Assembly: GCA_043802925.1 (NCBI GenBank)
Contig: JAZDKP010000002.1
Span: 1 to 27,653 of the forward strand
From: JAZDKP01 sp043802925
Lineage (GTDB): Bacteria > Fibrobacterota > OXYB2-FULL-49-7 > JAEUSG01
DNA: 27,653 bases
Direction: 5' to 3'
Under the pieces are notes generated by a model that saw only the letters and a program-made list of their open reading frames with translations, made no database searches and was not told the DNA's origin. Positions 9,601-17,495 of this stretch are shown in pieces (position 1 is the stretch's first letter; every line of letters starts with the position of its first letter). Position numbers and translations under genes: made by a program.

Positions 9601-9690
9601 CATACCAAAAACATTGCATCAGGGATTTATGTGGTAAGGCTGGCCAATGGCCCCAAAACATTTACAAAGCGAATCCTTCTTTCAAAATGA
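6667..9690 (+). CDS. Secreted jelly-roll/BNR propeller protein with TSP3 calcium repeats, PKD domain and sorting module (1007 aa)
   Basis: This protein is a paralogue of the 964-aa protein at 20103-22997. Seen: a signal peptide (ILRIFFIMAMATHCWP), a jelly-roll-like domain about 26-245 (LICGFEKEE, WLCIDAKI, IEFDNIRLLD), and a propeller about 285-720 with TVDGGHTW near 352, LPNGELW and SLDGGLHW near 494. Asp-rich thrombospondin type 3-like calcium repeats lie at about 727-800 (DSDYDGLGN, PDSDGDHLLDGQEV, DTDHDGDNDDVE). A PKD domain spans about 802-902 (VYHVTVTAYDGRGGQDTKE) and a sorting module about 917-1007 ends in LLSK. The sorting module carries extra residues (YAQEGKTQK) compared with its relatives. 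The ATG lies nine bases after the preceding stop. The GGGGAGGGG overlapping that stop is only three bases from the ATG, so an in-frame ATG at 6685 is a possible alternative. The TSP3 linker probably acts as a Ca2+-stabilised spacer between propeller and anchor. Confidence 0.85.
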   Translation: MPIKNNMKAILRIFFIMAMATHCWPLEKLICGFEKEELALWPGLNLIDSSGVDYGYNGAQAVGFAIRNDSNEATEGKYHFIHEIYPAAPPSGFLSTRRYASWYQDWSMVESYWDTSRVPVGEYGGPADWMSTRFANLYNMYKILTVMDSLKKWSGYRWLCIDAKISGESATLRVNVEDRWKQSNYRHYLLTPGGWKTLCFPLSDIVRVQGLDLSEIINLRILLCRTTGPCVIEFDNIRLLDTLGNASRPLVYDNSPLFPWIVGSGWWGNSPLKTTPPPVYVPQERITGPINKSITDRIATGRNTYNSVSSYEDPEGVIPYDNNRMLIARSMVVQSNPSQNIQSNPRATMQTVDGGHTWSNLAGEVNGFPTIIDKYCAWSATPKWMSGDNLLRGNGYVMEMEWCSTRGDNAGIPLFWHFYKIAMTGQNSWQIFPSTPPETSDPQKPERVIMGFTPHSCEVRGPKIIALPNGELWSVSGTWTAYTRNGTFFECSFSLDGGLHWQHVNDKPYVANGTNPRGFSPAEPMPLAYDNKFSLALFTQNYIELHQSDGKTWTSKGIIGWPGWSKSVGAVAYKNDRIFFFVGDVVAPKKLILTSYQDGQYTVADSICVAGNISGYRMTLCGQTVWLFWIDSDDGAVKYRVYDIPSERWITGIMEAVKDNDFPIGYLHVSQTSPPSHVPLTYVLSGPVPAGYANENAYFNSQEFPKNPDPWAIKTVYLPIPPEQAALDSDYDGLGNTEENLLGTSNGNPDSDGDHLLDGQEVNILGTDPLSMDTDHDGDNDDVELYYYTDPLNSNRSATKNTSPTASLTADIAQGQAPLTVCFDASLSSDANNDGLYFKWNLDHVVPHWAYGYLKNDNNALEGGNKMVYTFKEGGVYHVTVTAYDGRGGQDTKEITVSVNSAGVENGENLLIRMGVVNCFPNPATSDRVEFTVQNASFDYAQEGKTQKATLGIYNIAGQLLTKWEMNWKFGAQKSFVWHTKNIASGIYVVRLANGPKTFTKRILLSK

Positions 9691-9698
9691 GGAGTCCC

Positions 9699-11294
9699 CT
9701 ACCGTATCACCGCGATCTTCCTCACTTCCGCGCGTCCGTTTGCCTCCATTCTCAGGCAGTAAATGCCTGCGGGCGTATTACGGCCAAACCGGCAAACAAC
9801 CTCATTCTGACCTTTGCTGAAGGGACCGCTGGCAAAGGTTTCGACCCGCCGGCCGTTCAAGCTGAAAAGACAAACCGACACATTCTGTACTGTCTTGAGG
9901 CTGAAGCGCACAACGGTTGAATGATTGGCGGGATTCGGATAATTCTGCAGCAAGGAAAATTTTACCGGGTCTTTTCCCGGCCCCTCAACGTTTGTTACGC
10001 CGGTCGAACATTCATCCGCTCCCATATCCCAGGCAGCGCCATAGGGACAGGCTTGCTCATCGATATCATGAGAGAACAACACCCCTAAGCCAAACCCCGG
10101 ATCCGATACCCCATGATCTTTTGCCCCGGTGTCGGTAGAGGCCAAATGAAAGTCGTTATTATCATAATCCACAAATGTGAATGTTTGGGTTATTCTGTTC
10201 CCGGTCCCGGTCCAATTGCTTGCCGTGCTATCAGAAGAGGCATTATAATCAAAAACTTTGAAAGCTCCATTCGGAGGGGTAAGGGCCTTATAATCCGACC
10301 ATCCATTATAGCATGATAAATTATTTCTAAGGATTCCCATAGGGTTATTTGTTACCGTTATACCATGCCCTACATTTTTTACAGAAGTGTTATTATAAAC
10401 TTGAGCATTGCGTGCAAACGTGCTCACGTGAATGCCACACAAGGCATTATTATAGGTTATGTTATGATGAATGACGGGGGCGCGTTGATTATTGTCATCC
10501 TGACTTCCAGCATCTATTCCAGAGTAAGTGGAGCCACGGTTTATTCCATGCACAATATTATAGGCTATTTCCGCGTTGCATGCCGTCCAAAGTCCCCCGG
10601 ACACCATATAATATGGATCCGCGGTTATTATCAAACCTATGATTTTAATATATTGACCCGGATTAATCAGATTAAAACCCATGGCAAACTTATAATGCTC
10701 TTTACCCATTAGCGTATAGCCGGATGCTGCTGTACCATTATGCCTCTGTCTTTGATTAACCTCGGTTGAGGTGTTGTATGGGGTATAAACATTTAAATAA
10801 TTGTCTGGGCCTGTGGTGTAGTGAGCGTCACCAATGGCAACTCTTATTGTATCCGGCCCAGAATCATAATAGCAGGATATGTTAAGGATAACGTCCGCCG
10901 AGATTAAATTCTTGTTGTTGATATGATTTGAGTCGGTCGCGCCTTTAAGGGCATCTTGCAAATGGATGTATTCATGGGCAATGGAGGTCACGGCGGTTGA
11001 CGCCAGGTCCTCCGGCACTGCCCCGAGTTTGGTAACAACATTCCATTGGCTCGTTGAAATCTTGGAGGCGATGTAATAAACATTCCCGCCTGCTGTCAAC
11101 CTGTCGCCCACGCCAAGGTTCATGGCGGTTTGGGGTACGGTAAACGTTGCCACGCCCAAAACGATACTGACATTTCCCCCACTCGAATGGTCGGTCGTGT
11201 TTTGGCCTGCCGAATAATATACGTTCGTCGCCGCATGGACACCTGTGGTTACTGCAAACGAAAAAAGAAATAGGAGCATTGTTTTTTTTAGCAT
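9699..11294 (-). CDS. Secreted right-handed beta-helix protein with type IX sorting module (531 aa)
   Basis: This exported protein has a signal peptide at about 1-21 (MLLFLFSFAVTTGVHA). A short N-terminal beta domain about 22-100 (GVGDRLTAGGNVYYIASKI, then HEYIHLQDALKGA) often precedes beta-helices. A long Asn-rich region about 110-410 has helix-like turns (IAYNIVHGINRG, IHHNITYNNALCGIHV, AQVYNNTSVKNVGHGITV, GILRNNLSCYNG). It closes with AAWDMGADE near 421, the usual end of a pectate-lyase-like/parallel beta-helix domain. The sorting module is about 448-531 (NYPNPANHS, LFSLNGRRVE, PAGIYCLRM). The fold is used by pectinases and other polysaccharide lyases, but no catalytic residues can be assigned. 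It is the last gene of the seven-gene block, 24 bp after the preceding one, and shares its N-terminal and WDMGA features. The middle of the gene is more AT-rich than its ends. Confidence 0.85.
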   Translation of the reverse strand: MLKKTMLLFLFSFAVTTGVHAATNVYYSAGQNTTDHSSGGNVSIVLGVATFTVPQTAMNLGVGDRLTAGGNVYYIASKISTSQWNVVTKLGAVPEDLASTAVTSIAHEYIHLQDALKGATDSNHINNKNLISADVILNISCYYDSGPDTIRVAIGDAHYTTGPDNYLNVYTPYNTSTEVNQRQRHNGTAASGYTLMGKEHYKFAMGFNLINPGQYIKIIGLIITADPYYMVSGGLWTACNAEIAYNIVHGINRGSTYSGIDAGSQDDNNQRAPVIHHNITYNNALCGIHVSTFARNAQVYNNTSVKNVGHGITVTNNPMGILRNNLSCYNGWSDYKALTPPNGAFKVFDYNASSDSTASNWTGTGNRITQTFTFVDYDNNDFHLASTDTGAKDHGVSDPGFGLGVLFSHDIDEQACPYGAAWDMGADECSTGVTNVEGPGKDPVKFSLLQNYPNPANHSTVVRFSLKTVQNVSVCLFSLNGRRVETFASGPFSKGQNEVVCRFGRNTPAGIYCLRMEANGRAEVRKIAVIR

Positions 11295-11318
11295 TGTATT
11301 TAACCCCTTTAATCCGGT

Positions 11319-14300
11319 TCAACGTATTAAAAAAGAACGCACCACCCGCTCCGCTTTCTGGGTTTTCATCCGGATAAAATAGAGCCCGGCGGCGGACTGG
11401 CGCATATCCACCCATCGTTTTTGGGAGAAGTTTTTCAGGCCTTCCGTTTCAAACCGTTGCACCACCTTTCCGCGGATGTCGTATATTTCAAAACGGGCCG
11501 GACCCGCGGCGCGGAAGTTCAGGAGGAACCCGGATGAAAAGGGCGAGGGAGAACAGGACAACTCCACCGGGAAATGATTGGACAGTTCCCGCTTTTCCAC
11601 CGCAACGGCCTGTGGTTCAAACGCATAGACTTTGCCTTCGTCGTCCGCCACATAGAGCGTTTGGTAGGCGATGATAGGGGGGCCAAAATAACGGGTCCCG
11701 GGGTCGCCATGATAGGTCCACACCGTGTCCCCGGTCCGGATGTCCGCGCAATAGAGCGTGGCGTTGGAGGGGGTGCCGGTGACGCTATCGCCAACGGAAT
11801 AATAAACATAATCCCCGGAGAGCGCCAGTCTTGTATTGAAATTTCCCCAGAGGCTGGAAGAGGCATAGCCGCCTTGACTTATTCGGAAGGTGCTTTTTTG
11901 AGAATGATGGGTGCTCCAAAGAAGGGTCGTGTCCGTTAAATCATAGCCGCAGATTTCCGGTCCGATAAGCCCGGAATCAATGGCCGCACCGATCGTTTTA
12001 CTTCCCCTGATCGGAATGTTATAGCCGGACACCACGACAACATTCCCCTTAATGGCATAATCCTGTATCGGCAAAAAGAGAAAACGCTGATACCGTATGG
12101 CCAGCGTGTCTATTCCCTCTCCCTGCCAGGGCAGGGCGAACCGCTGAAGGCATTGCCGGGAAACCGCATCATAGGTGTAGAAATAGGCGCCCCAATGATC
12201 CCCCGCTTTTTCCACGCCGGCAGCATATAATTTTCCATCCCGGTAAATAGGACTGCGGACGAAAAAGGGACCGGATTGGATCGGTGGATTGTATGTACTG
12301 GACGTTTCCAATTCCACCGGGCAGCCGATAGACCATTGTTGTGCACCTGTTGTCCCGTTATAGGCCGTGATATCGCCTGCCTCAATGGTCCTGAGTACGG
12401 TCCCATCCGGCAGGAAGGTCACCGGATTGGAGGCGCCCTGTCCTATTATGTAGAGTGCACCGGTCCAGGTTAGAATGCGCCATGAGACAGACCAATCACT
12501 TGAACCGTTTATGGGGTTTGCGGGAAAAAGAGAACATGTGGAACCGTCAACGGCCGTGCCACCGCAAAAATAGGCGCGTCCGTTGAAGAAATTAAGGAAG
12601 CCGGTATTACCCACTCCGTAAGAGGTTTTTTCTCCGTTGTTCGCGAAGGCGGCATAACCGCAATGGTGAAAACTGGAGGTGAATGTGCGGGAGAGGCCCA
12701 CCCCTGAAAAGACATAGGAGTAATGCTCGGTAAAGGAATTCATCCAGAGCGAATCCCCGTTCCCGGGATCATAGGCGTGAACCGACATGGTTGACGGATA
12801 GCCGTATTTTCGGGTCATGGAAAAGATTTTCCCGTATTGGGCGTACACGAGGGGAATGTCGCTGTGGCGAGTGAGGACCTCTGCCGCCATCTGTCGTTTC
12901 GACCATTTCAGTGTAAATGGAGGCACCAGAGAATCATTGCTTAGGCGGGTATTGTAGGGGTCGTGGTGAAAGGTGGGCCACACATCGCCGGATGCGGGGG
13001 GGAGGGAAACGGTTGCCAACACGCTCATGGCGCTGGTGTCGCCCGTTTCCGTAATGGATTTGACGGCAAAATAATAGGGGAGGCCTGCATCCAACGGGCC
13101 GACTAAAAGCGACTCGCGGACCCCCAAGAAGGCGGGAGTCGGAGCCTGCTTACAGAGGATGCGGATATCCCCCGCATCCGTAAATTCCGCCTCGGAAAAT
13201 GGGCTTTGGCGATACCGGATGAGATAAGCCGAGGTCTGGCCGCAGTCCGCCATGGTTCCCGGCGCGGTCCAGGAAAGCATGATTGTCTGAGAAGGCTCGT
13301 CGGCCCGTGCGGACAAATCCGTGATGGCAGGCGGCGGTGAGCTCGCCAGCGTGTGGAAAGCGGTGATGGCTGATTGCGAGGTACCGTGGAGGTGGTCGCT
13401 GCATTCCACCTGGAAATAAACCGCGCTGTTCTCCGCGAGTCCGCTTAATACTACGGTATGGGAGAACGAGGCGGAATTTGAGGAAAGAACAGTGGTCAGG
13501 GAAGAGGGACCGCTGCCATAGCGTAATGTTGAGAAAACAGGCAGGGCGGTCGTCCAGGTCACAACCGCCGACGTCTTACCCACCTGGCTGACGCCTATGT
13601 TCCGGATGTCCGGAAGGGCCAGCACATCCTCTCCGCGTTCATAGGCGCCCATGTCCCATACCGTGCCGCGCGGATACCCGTCCGCATCCACAGCAGCAGG
13701 ATAATCCGTGGAAAGATTCGTGCTGTGATCAACCCCCGGGCTCGTTTCCGACAGGTGGACGTCCTCACTGCCGGACGCGGAATCAATGAACCCGATACCG
13801 CTCAACGAGGAGACATTAGTGGAGTGGGTCCCCGGCAGGTTTGTGACCCGTCCAAGATTGTAATCGGAAAACGTTGTGTCATAAGGGCCTGTGAAATAGG
13901 TCCCCCCCATGATGTTATTGCGATAGACGACTTTTTGGTTTTCCGAGTAAACATCCGCCAGGAGGGTGTTATTGTCAAAATAAACGGATGTTGAGAAGGT
14001 ACCCGTTATCTGTATCCCGCGGATGCCGGCGTCCAGGTTCCTAAGAATGACACTGTTGAAAACACGCGCTCCTCCGGCTTGGATGGTAATGCTGTTCCAT
14101 AGAATGTCCGAGATGAGGCATCCTGTGACAATGCAATTCGAGGCAAGCAGGCGGATTCCATGGTGGTAGCCGGTTCGATAACCTTGAATGGAGAGACCAT
14201 CCAATTCAACGTAGCTTTGCTCGACATTCAGGGTCGCAGGGGTTTCCTGCCACGTTTGTGTCAGGAAGGGGCGGAGACGGAATCCCTGGTCTCGCTTTCC

Positions 14301-14822
14301 ATTGTGACGGTGGCCCTCTGCTACGCGAATGATAAGACGATTCTGGGAACCGGTTTGCCAACCGGTGATTTTAAAGGAAGCGGGCACCGTGATGCCGGAG
14401 GGGAAATCGTCGAAACAAAGGAGAATTTCATTTTCACCACTGGAATAGCGTGTGACAGCGGTCAGGTTGCGTTTTTGAGCCAGCTGCCAGGAGGTGAGCG
14501 AGGTGAACCAGCTGCCGATGATTCCCCTTCCCGTGGCCGGAGAGACGCCCAGTTTCTCTTGATCCGCTACAATGAGACTGCCGGTTCCGGCATCCTGTCC
14601 GGTCACTGAGAATGAATGGCCTGACGCGTCTCGAAAGAGATCGTGGAGCCGCAAGGTTCCAACAGGGAGAGGAGTGGTCAGGGTGAGGCTAAAGGGGCCG
14701 TTTCCCTGCACGGATACGACGGATACTTCCTGAAAACGGTTGCCAAGCGTATGGGTGATGTCCTGGGCCGGATAGATCAGAACCGTAAGGCAAAGGACAA
14801 CCAGGGCAAAATTGCGCGACAT
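11319..14822 (-). CDS. Secreted beta-helix / FN3 / PQQ-like propeller fusion with sorting module (1167 aa)
   Basis: This is the largest protein in the window. Seen: a signal peptide at about 1-19 (FALVVLCLTVLIYPA), and an N-terminal domain about 20-105 like that of the 531-aa neighbour. A beta-helix spans about 150-390 (VELDGLSIQGYRTG, GIRLLASNCIVTGCLISD, VYFDNNTLLADVY, VVYRNNIMGG) and ends in TVWDMGAYE. Two FN3 modules follow at about 403-490 and 497-610 (TSAVVTWTTALPVFSTLRYG; IMLSWTAPGT). A quinoprotein-like propeller spans about 615-1080, opening with PTFHHDPYNTRLS and carrying blade motifs (VHAYDPGNGDSLW, ITAYNGTTGAQQW, LYCADIRTGDTVWTY, LYVADDEGKVYAFEP). The sorting module is about 1088-1167. 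PQQ-like propellers are often structural, so cofactor binding is not claimed. The ribosome binding site AGGAG overlaps the stop of the upstream gene (10-bp gap), which suggests translational coupling. Confidence 0.85.
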   Translation of the reverse strand: MSRNFALVVLCLTVLIYPAQDITHTLGNRFQEVSVVSVQGNGPFSLTLTTPLPVGTLRLHDLFRDASGHSFSVTGQDAGTGSLIVADQEKLGVSPATGRGIIGSWFTSLTSWQLAQKRNLTAVTRYSSGENEILLCFDDFPSGITVPASFKITGWQTGSQNRLIIRVAEGHRHNGKRDQGFRLRPFLTQTWQETPATLNVEQSYVELDGLSIQGYRTGYHHGIRLLASNCIVTGCLISDILWNSITIQAGGARVFNSVILRNLDAGIRGIQITGTFSTSVYFDNNTLLADVYSENQKVVYRNNIMGGTYFTGPYDTTFSDYNLGRVTNLPGTHSTNVSSLSGIGFIDSASGSEDVHLSETSPGVDHSTNLSTDYPAAVDADGYPRGTVWDMGAYERGEDVLALPDIRNIGVSQVGKTSAVVTWTTALPVFSTLRYGSGPSSLTTVLSSNSASFSHTVVLSGLAENSAVYFQVECSDHLHGTSQSAITAFHTLASSPPPAITDLSARADEPSQTIMLSWTAPGTMADCGQTSAYLIRYRQSPFSEAEFTDAGDIRILCKQAPTPAFLGVRESLLVGPLDAGLPYYFAVKSITETGDTSAMSVLATVSLPPASGDVWPTFHHDPYNTRLSNDSLVPPFTLKWSKRQMAAEVLTRHSDIPLVYAQYGKIFSMTRKYGYPSTMSVHAYDPGNGDSLWMNSFTEHYSYVFSGVGLSRTFTSSFHHCGYAAFANNGEKTSYGVGNTGFLNFFNGRAYFCGGTAVDGSTCSLFPANPINGSSDWSVSWRILTWTGALYIIGQGASNPVTFLPDGTVLRTIEAGDITAYNGTTGAQQWSIGCPVELETSSTYNPPIQSGPFFVRSPIYRDGKLYAAGVEKAGDHWGAYFYTYDAVSRQCLQRFALPWQGEGIDTLAIRYQRFLFLPIQDYAIKGNVVVVSGYNIPIRGSKTIGAAIDSGLIGPEICGYDLTDTTLLWSTHHSQKSTFRISQGGYASSSLWGNFNTRLALSGDYVYYSVGDSVTGTPSNATLYCADIRTGDTVWTYHGDPGTRYFGPPIIAYQTLYVADDEGKVYAFEPQAVAVEKRELSNHFPVELSCSPSPFSSGFLLNFRAAGPARFEIYDIRGKVVQRFETEGLKNFSQKRWVDMRQSAAGLYFIRMKTQKAERVVRSFLIR

Positions 14823-14832
14823 TATTTTTCTC

Positions 14833-17421
14833 CTATTTCACAAGCACCATCATTTTCGTTGCCGTGTAATCGCCCGCTTTCAATCGTATATAATAAATAC
14901 CGGCCGCCTGTTGGACGGGTTTCCAATTAACCCGATAAATGCCAGCCGGCTGGTTTCCCTCAGCGAAATGCCTGACAAGCCGCCCGGTCCTGTCGTAGAT
15001 ACTGAGCGACACCTGGGCGGAATTGGCAAGCTGGTACTCGATGGCCGTTGAGGCCGTGAACGGGTTGGGCAGGCTCCGGAGATTCGCTGAAAACGCGGCG
15101 GGCCGGGACAGTTCTGATTTAATCAACCCGGCTCCGGTGATTTTAATCGCCAGTTCCCGGCTGGCCGTATCGGCGTTCGCATCCGTCACCTTGACCCTGA
15201 AGGTATAAGCGCCCGTTTGCGTTGGCGTGCCGCTGATGTCGCCGCTGTCCGATAAAACGAGCCCGGCCGGGAGTGCGCCCGAAACCAGGCTCCAGGTATA
15301 CGGAACCGTGCCCCCAGCGGCCTGTATCCTGGCAGTATAGGCTTGGTCCACAATGCCGTTAAAAAGGCTCCAGTTTGCCACGATCAGTTTGTTGTCAGCG
15401 GGAATCTTGGCGAATTTTATCCACGTGGACACGTTTGTGCTTCCGCCGAACTGGTCCCAGAAGACCGCTGCGTACGTGGGCGGGCAAAAGACAGGGGCGG
15501 CCAGCCGGTTGATCGGAATCGTCCCCGTACTCAGTGTCACGGCCGCTTCCCATGTCCCTTCTTTCCATTTGCGGTATTTCACTGTCGTTCTGTTATCAAC
15601 ATAAAAGCAATAGACCTGGTTGCCGCTCGCCGTGAGGATGGATTCCGTGACCTGTCCGCTTTCCAGCACGTCGGTCTGCCAACTGCCCCCGCGCGCAAGA
15701 TGGTTGACCACGAGATCCGTGGGCTGGCCGCCATTCACATCGCTGTATTTTCCGCCTTTGCACAGAAACAGGTGGTCATTATCGATGGCCGTTCCCGTAA
15801 GTTCGCTATAACCGTTGCTGTTAAAGCCCCCCCAGGAAGGAATCGTCTGGCTGCTTTCCCAAGCGGTGCCGTTGTGGATCTTCCAACTGCCGCCGTTAAG
15901 GGAGAAATTGGCCACTCCCGTACCATACGGAAGGAAAACGGAACCCGGAATCACGGTCCCGGGAAAAATGAGCACGCTGTCCGGTATCGGATCAACGCCG
16001 GGCTGGTACCATGGGCGGGGATTTTGCGTGCTTCCGGGCAGGCTGGAGTTTTTGCACGGCGCCCAGGTATAGCCGTCGTCATCCGAATATTTTCCCAATG
16101 TTCCACCCCATCCATCGACGATATTGGCCCATATTCGGCCGTTGGGAAGCATCAACGCTGAATTGAAGCCGGGGCACTTGATTATTTGTCCCAGGATTGA
16201 AAACCGGTCTTCCGCCCAGCCGTCGCCAGTCAGGACAAGCCGCCTGAAAAAAATGTCCACCGGCGGATGATAGGAAGCGCAGTTCTGTGCCCCGGTAAAA
16301 TAGATACTCCCGAGGAAATAGTCCGCCGAAGCCAGTGCACGCCAGTACCAGTGGCTCATATTGGTCGGTTTCGTGACGCCTCGGGTGATCCCGCCCCAGG
16401 TCTGCCCGCCGTCAAAACTGCCCATGGCCAGGATGCCGTAGCCTTCCGTCATGGTCGATTTGGACTGGAGGGCCCCGGCCACGCAGGACTTTGACAGAAA
16501 CAGGAGCCGGTCATTGTCGTAGGCCACCACGCCGCGCCGAAGGTTCTGATAATAGGTGGTTCCGCTTCCCCCGAAGTGGCCGAGCGCACAGGCGTAGGCG
16601 CAGGGCGCGGTCAGCACGGTCAGGGGGCCGATGGCCGTGGTGACCGGCGAGAGGTTACGCACCAGCTTCTGCTTGTCGCGCGTTGCCAACAGGTTTTTCA
16701 CCACTTTTCTGCCAAAAGGTTTTACGTCGCCTTCCATTTCAACAAGGGGATAGTCCGGGGCCCCGCTGCCGACCAGGCGGATGTTTTCAATCCGCAATTC
16801 CGTATCGCCAAAATATCCGTCAAAACGCAGGGAAAAACCCTGGATGCGCGTCAGGTCCAGTTCGCCGATGTCCGCCAGCGCCTTCAGCGGGAAATTGCAG
16901 GTTGACCACTGCCCGGCCGGCACGCGGAACTTGGCCACGGGCGTGTACATCCCGACATGCTGCGCACTGAGGGTGGGGCCACTCGCATCCTTGACCAGCA
17001 TGCCCAGGGTCGCGTCCGAAAGCGTGCTGTAGACGTCGAAGCGTATATAATTATAGGCGGACCAGTTTCGAGGCGCTGCACTGCGATTGCTCAATTCATC
17101 ATCCAGTAATTGCGTGTACCGTTGATGATACCAGTCAAGAATGTTATGATAATCATTAACCGGGGGTTGGGCTGTAAGTCCTGAATAACTGCCTTGTTGA
17201 TATTCCTTTATCCATGGGTTTCCGCCGGAGTCATAAGGGCTGGTGGCATCTATTATTATCGGATAACTTGCGGAGATGTTTTCAGCCCCGGTAGTAGCAA
17301 AATAGGTGGAGCACTCCGCGGCGGAATAGAGAACCTGTACATTCTGTTCCGCTCCGATAGCCGTTGTCCAGACCGCAAAGGCCGCGATTAAGACAAACAT
17401 CGTTTTATAGTGGTTCATCAT
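14833..17421 (-). CDS. Secreted jelly-roll/BNR propeller/Ig protein with sorting module (862 aa, copy 3 in transcription order)
   Basis: This is one of three close paralogues in the operon (with 17495-20083 and 24804-27389). Seen: a signal peptide (MFVLIAAFAVWTTAIGA) and a jelly-roll-like domain about 25-215 (YNYIRFDVYSTLSDATLGML, VPAGQWSTCNFPLKALADIG, LRIENIRLVGSG). The propeller of about 220-680 carries SFDGGQTW near 333, QNCASYHPPVDIFFRRL, then LPNGRIW ... SDDDGYTW near 443, KYRKWKEGTWEAAV and CPPTYAAVFWDQ in the last blades. A putative Ig (He_PIG) domain is at about 688-760 (GALPAGLVLSDSGDISGTPT, FRVKVTDANADTASRE), and the sorting module at about 779-862. The frame is open from an ATG at 17430, but AAGGATGG sits directly against that ATG. 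Alignment with the paralogue at 27389 favours the ATG at 17421. Role: probable extracellular glycan binding or cleavage, inferred from the folds. Confidence 0.85.
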   Translation of the reverse strand: MMNHYKTMFVLIAAFAVWTTAIGAEQNVQVLYSAAECSTYFATTGAENISASYPIIIDATSPYDSGGNPWIKEYQQGSYSGLTAQPPVNDYHNILDWYHQRYTQLLDDELSNRSAAPRNWSAYNYIRFDVYSTLSDATLGMLVKDASGPTLSAQHVGMYTPVAKFRVPAGQWSTCNFPLKALADIGELDLTRIQGFSLRFDGYFGDTELRIENIRLVGSGAPDYPLVEMEGDVKPFGRKVVKNLLATRDKQKLVRNLSPVTTAIGPLTVLTAPCAYACALGHFGGSGTTYYQNLRRGVVAYDNDRLLFLSKSCVAGALQSKSTMTEGYGILAMGSFDGGQTWGGITRGVTKPTNMSHWYWRALASADYFLGSIYFTGAQNCASYHPPVDIFFRRLVLTGDGWAEDRFSILGQIIKCPGFNSALMLPNGRIWANIVDGWGGTLGKYSDDDGYTWAPCKNSSLPGSTQNPRPWYQPGVDPIPDSVLIFPGTVIPGSVFLPYGTGVANFSLNGGSWKIHNGTAWESSQTIPSWGGFNSNGYSELTGTAIDNDHLFLCKGGKYSDVNGGQPTDLVVNHLARGGSWQTDVLESGQVTESILTASGNQVYCFYVDNRTTVKYRKWKEGTWEAAVTLSTGTIPINRLAAPVFCPPTYAAVFWDQFGGSTNVSTWIKFAKIPADNKLIVANWSLFNGIVDQAYTARIQAAGGTVPYTWSLVSGALPAGLVLSDSGDISGTPTQTGAYTFRVKVTDANADTASRELAIKITGAGLIKSELSRPAAFSANLRSLPNPFTASTAIEYQLANSAQVSLSIYDRTGRLVRHFAEGNQPAGIYRVNWKPVQQAAGIYYIRLKAGDYTATKMMVLVK
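14845..15098. repeat. Direct repeat copy A (3' end of the 862-aa gene)
   Basis: These ~254 bases line up without gaps with 24816-25069 at a constant offset of 9971 and roughly 80% identity by eye. The first 20 bases are identical. They encode the sorting modules of two paralogous genes in the same orientation, so recombination between them would delete about 10 kb of the operon. Confidence 0.7.
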
Positions 17422-17479
17422 AATAACCATCCTTACATTTGCGACGGAGTTTCCAGCTTATACCCGGCCTCAAAGCGTT

Positions 17480-17495
17480 AGCGCCCACGGGCGCT
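17480..17495 (-). other. Intercistronic hairpin after the 862-aa gene (copy 2)
   Basis: A 7-bp GC-rich inverted repeat, AGCGCCC (17480-17486) and GGGCGCT (17489-17495), starts at the stop codon of the upstream cistron. No run of T follows on the minus strand, so it is not a standard intrinsic terminator. mRNA 3'-end stabilisation or partial attenuation is possible. Confidence 0.4.

Noticed and set aside
10972..11415. 147-residue minus-strand frame bridging the 531-aa and 1167-aa genes
   Set aside because: It overlaps the signal peptide and sorting module of two well-supported genes in another frame, and has no motif of its own.
11319..12980. Calling the C-terminal half of the 1167-aa protein a PQQ-dependent dehydrogenase
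   Set aside because: Blade motifs fit the fold, but quinone-binding and calcium-binding residues could not be seen, and many such propellers are structural.
15343..16161. 272-residue plus-strand reading frame
   Set aside because: It lies entirely antisense to a conserved propeller/Ig gene, has no ribosome binding site or recognisable domain, and is best explained as a shadow of that gene.
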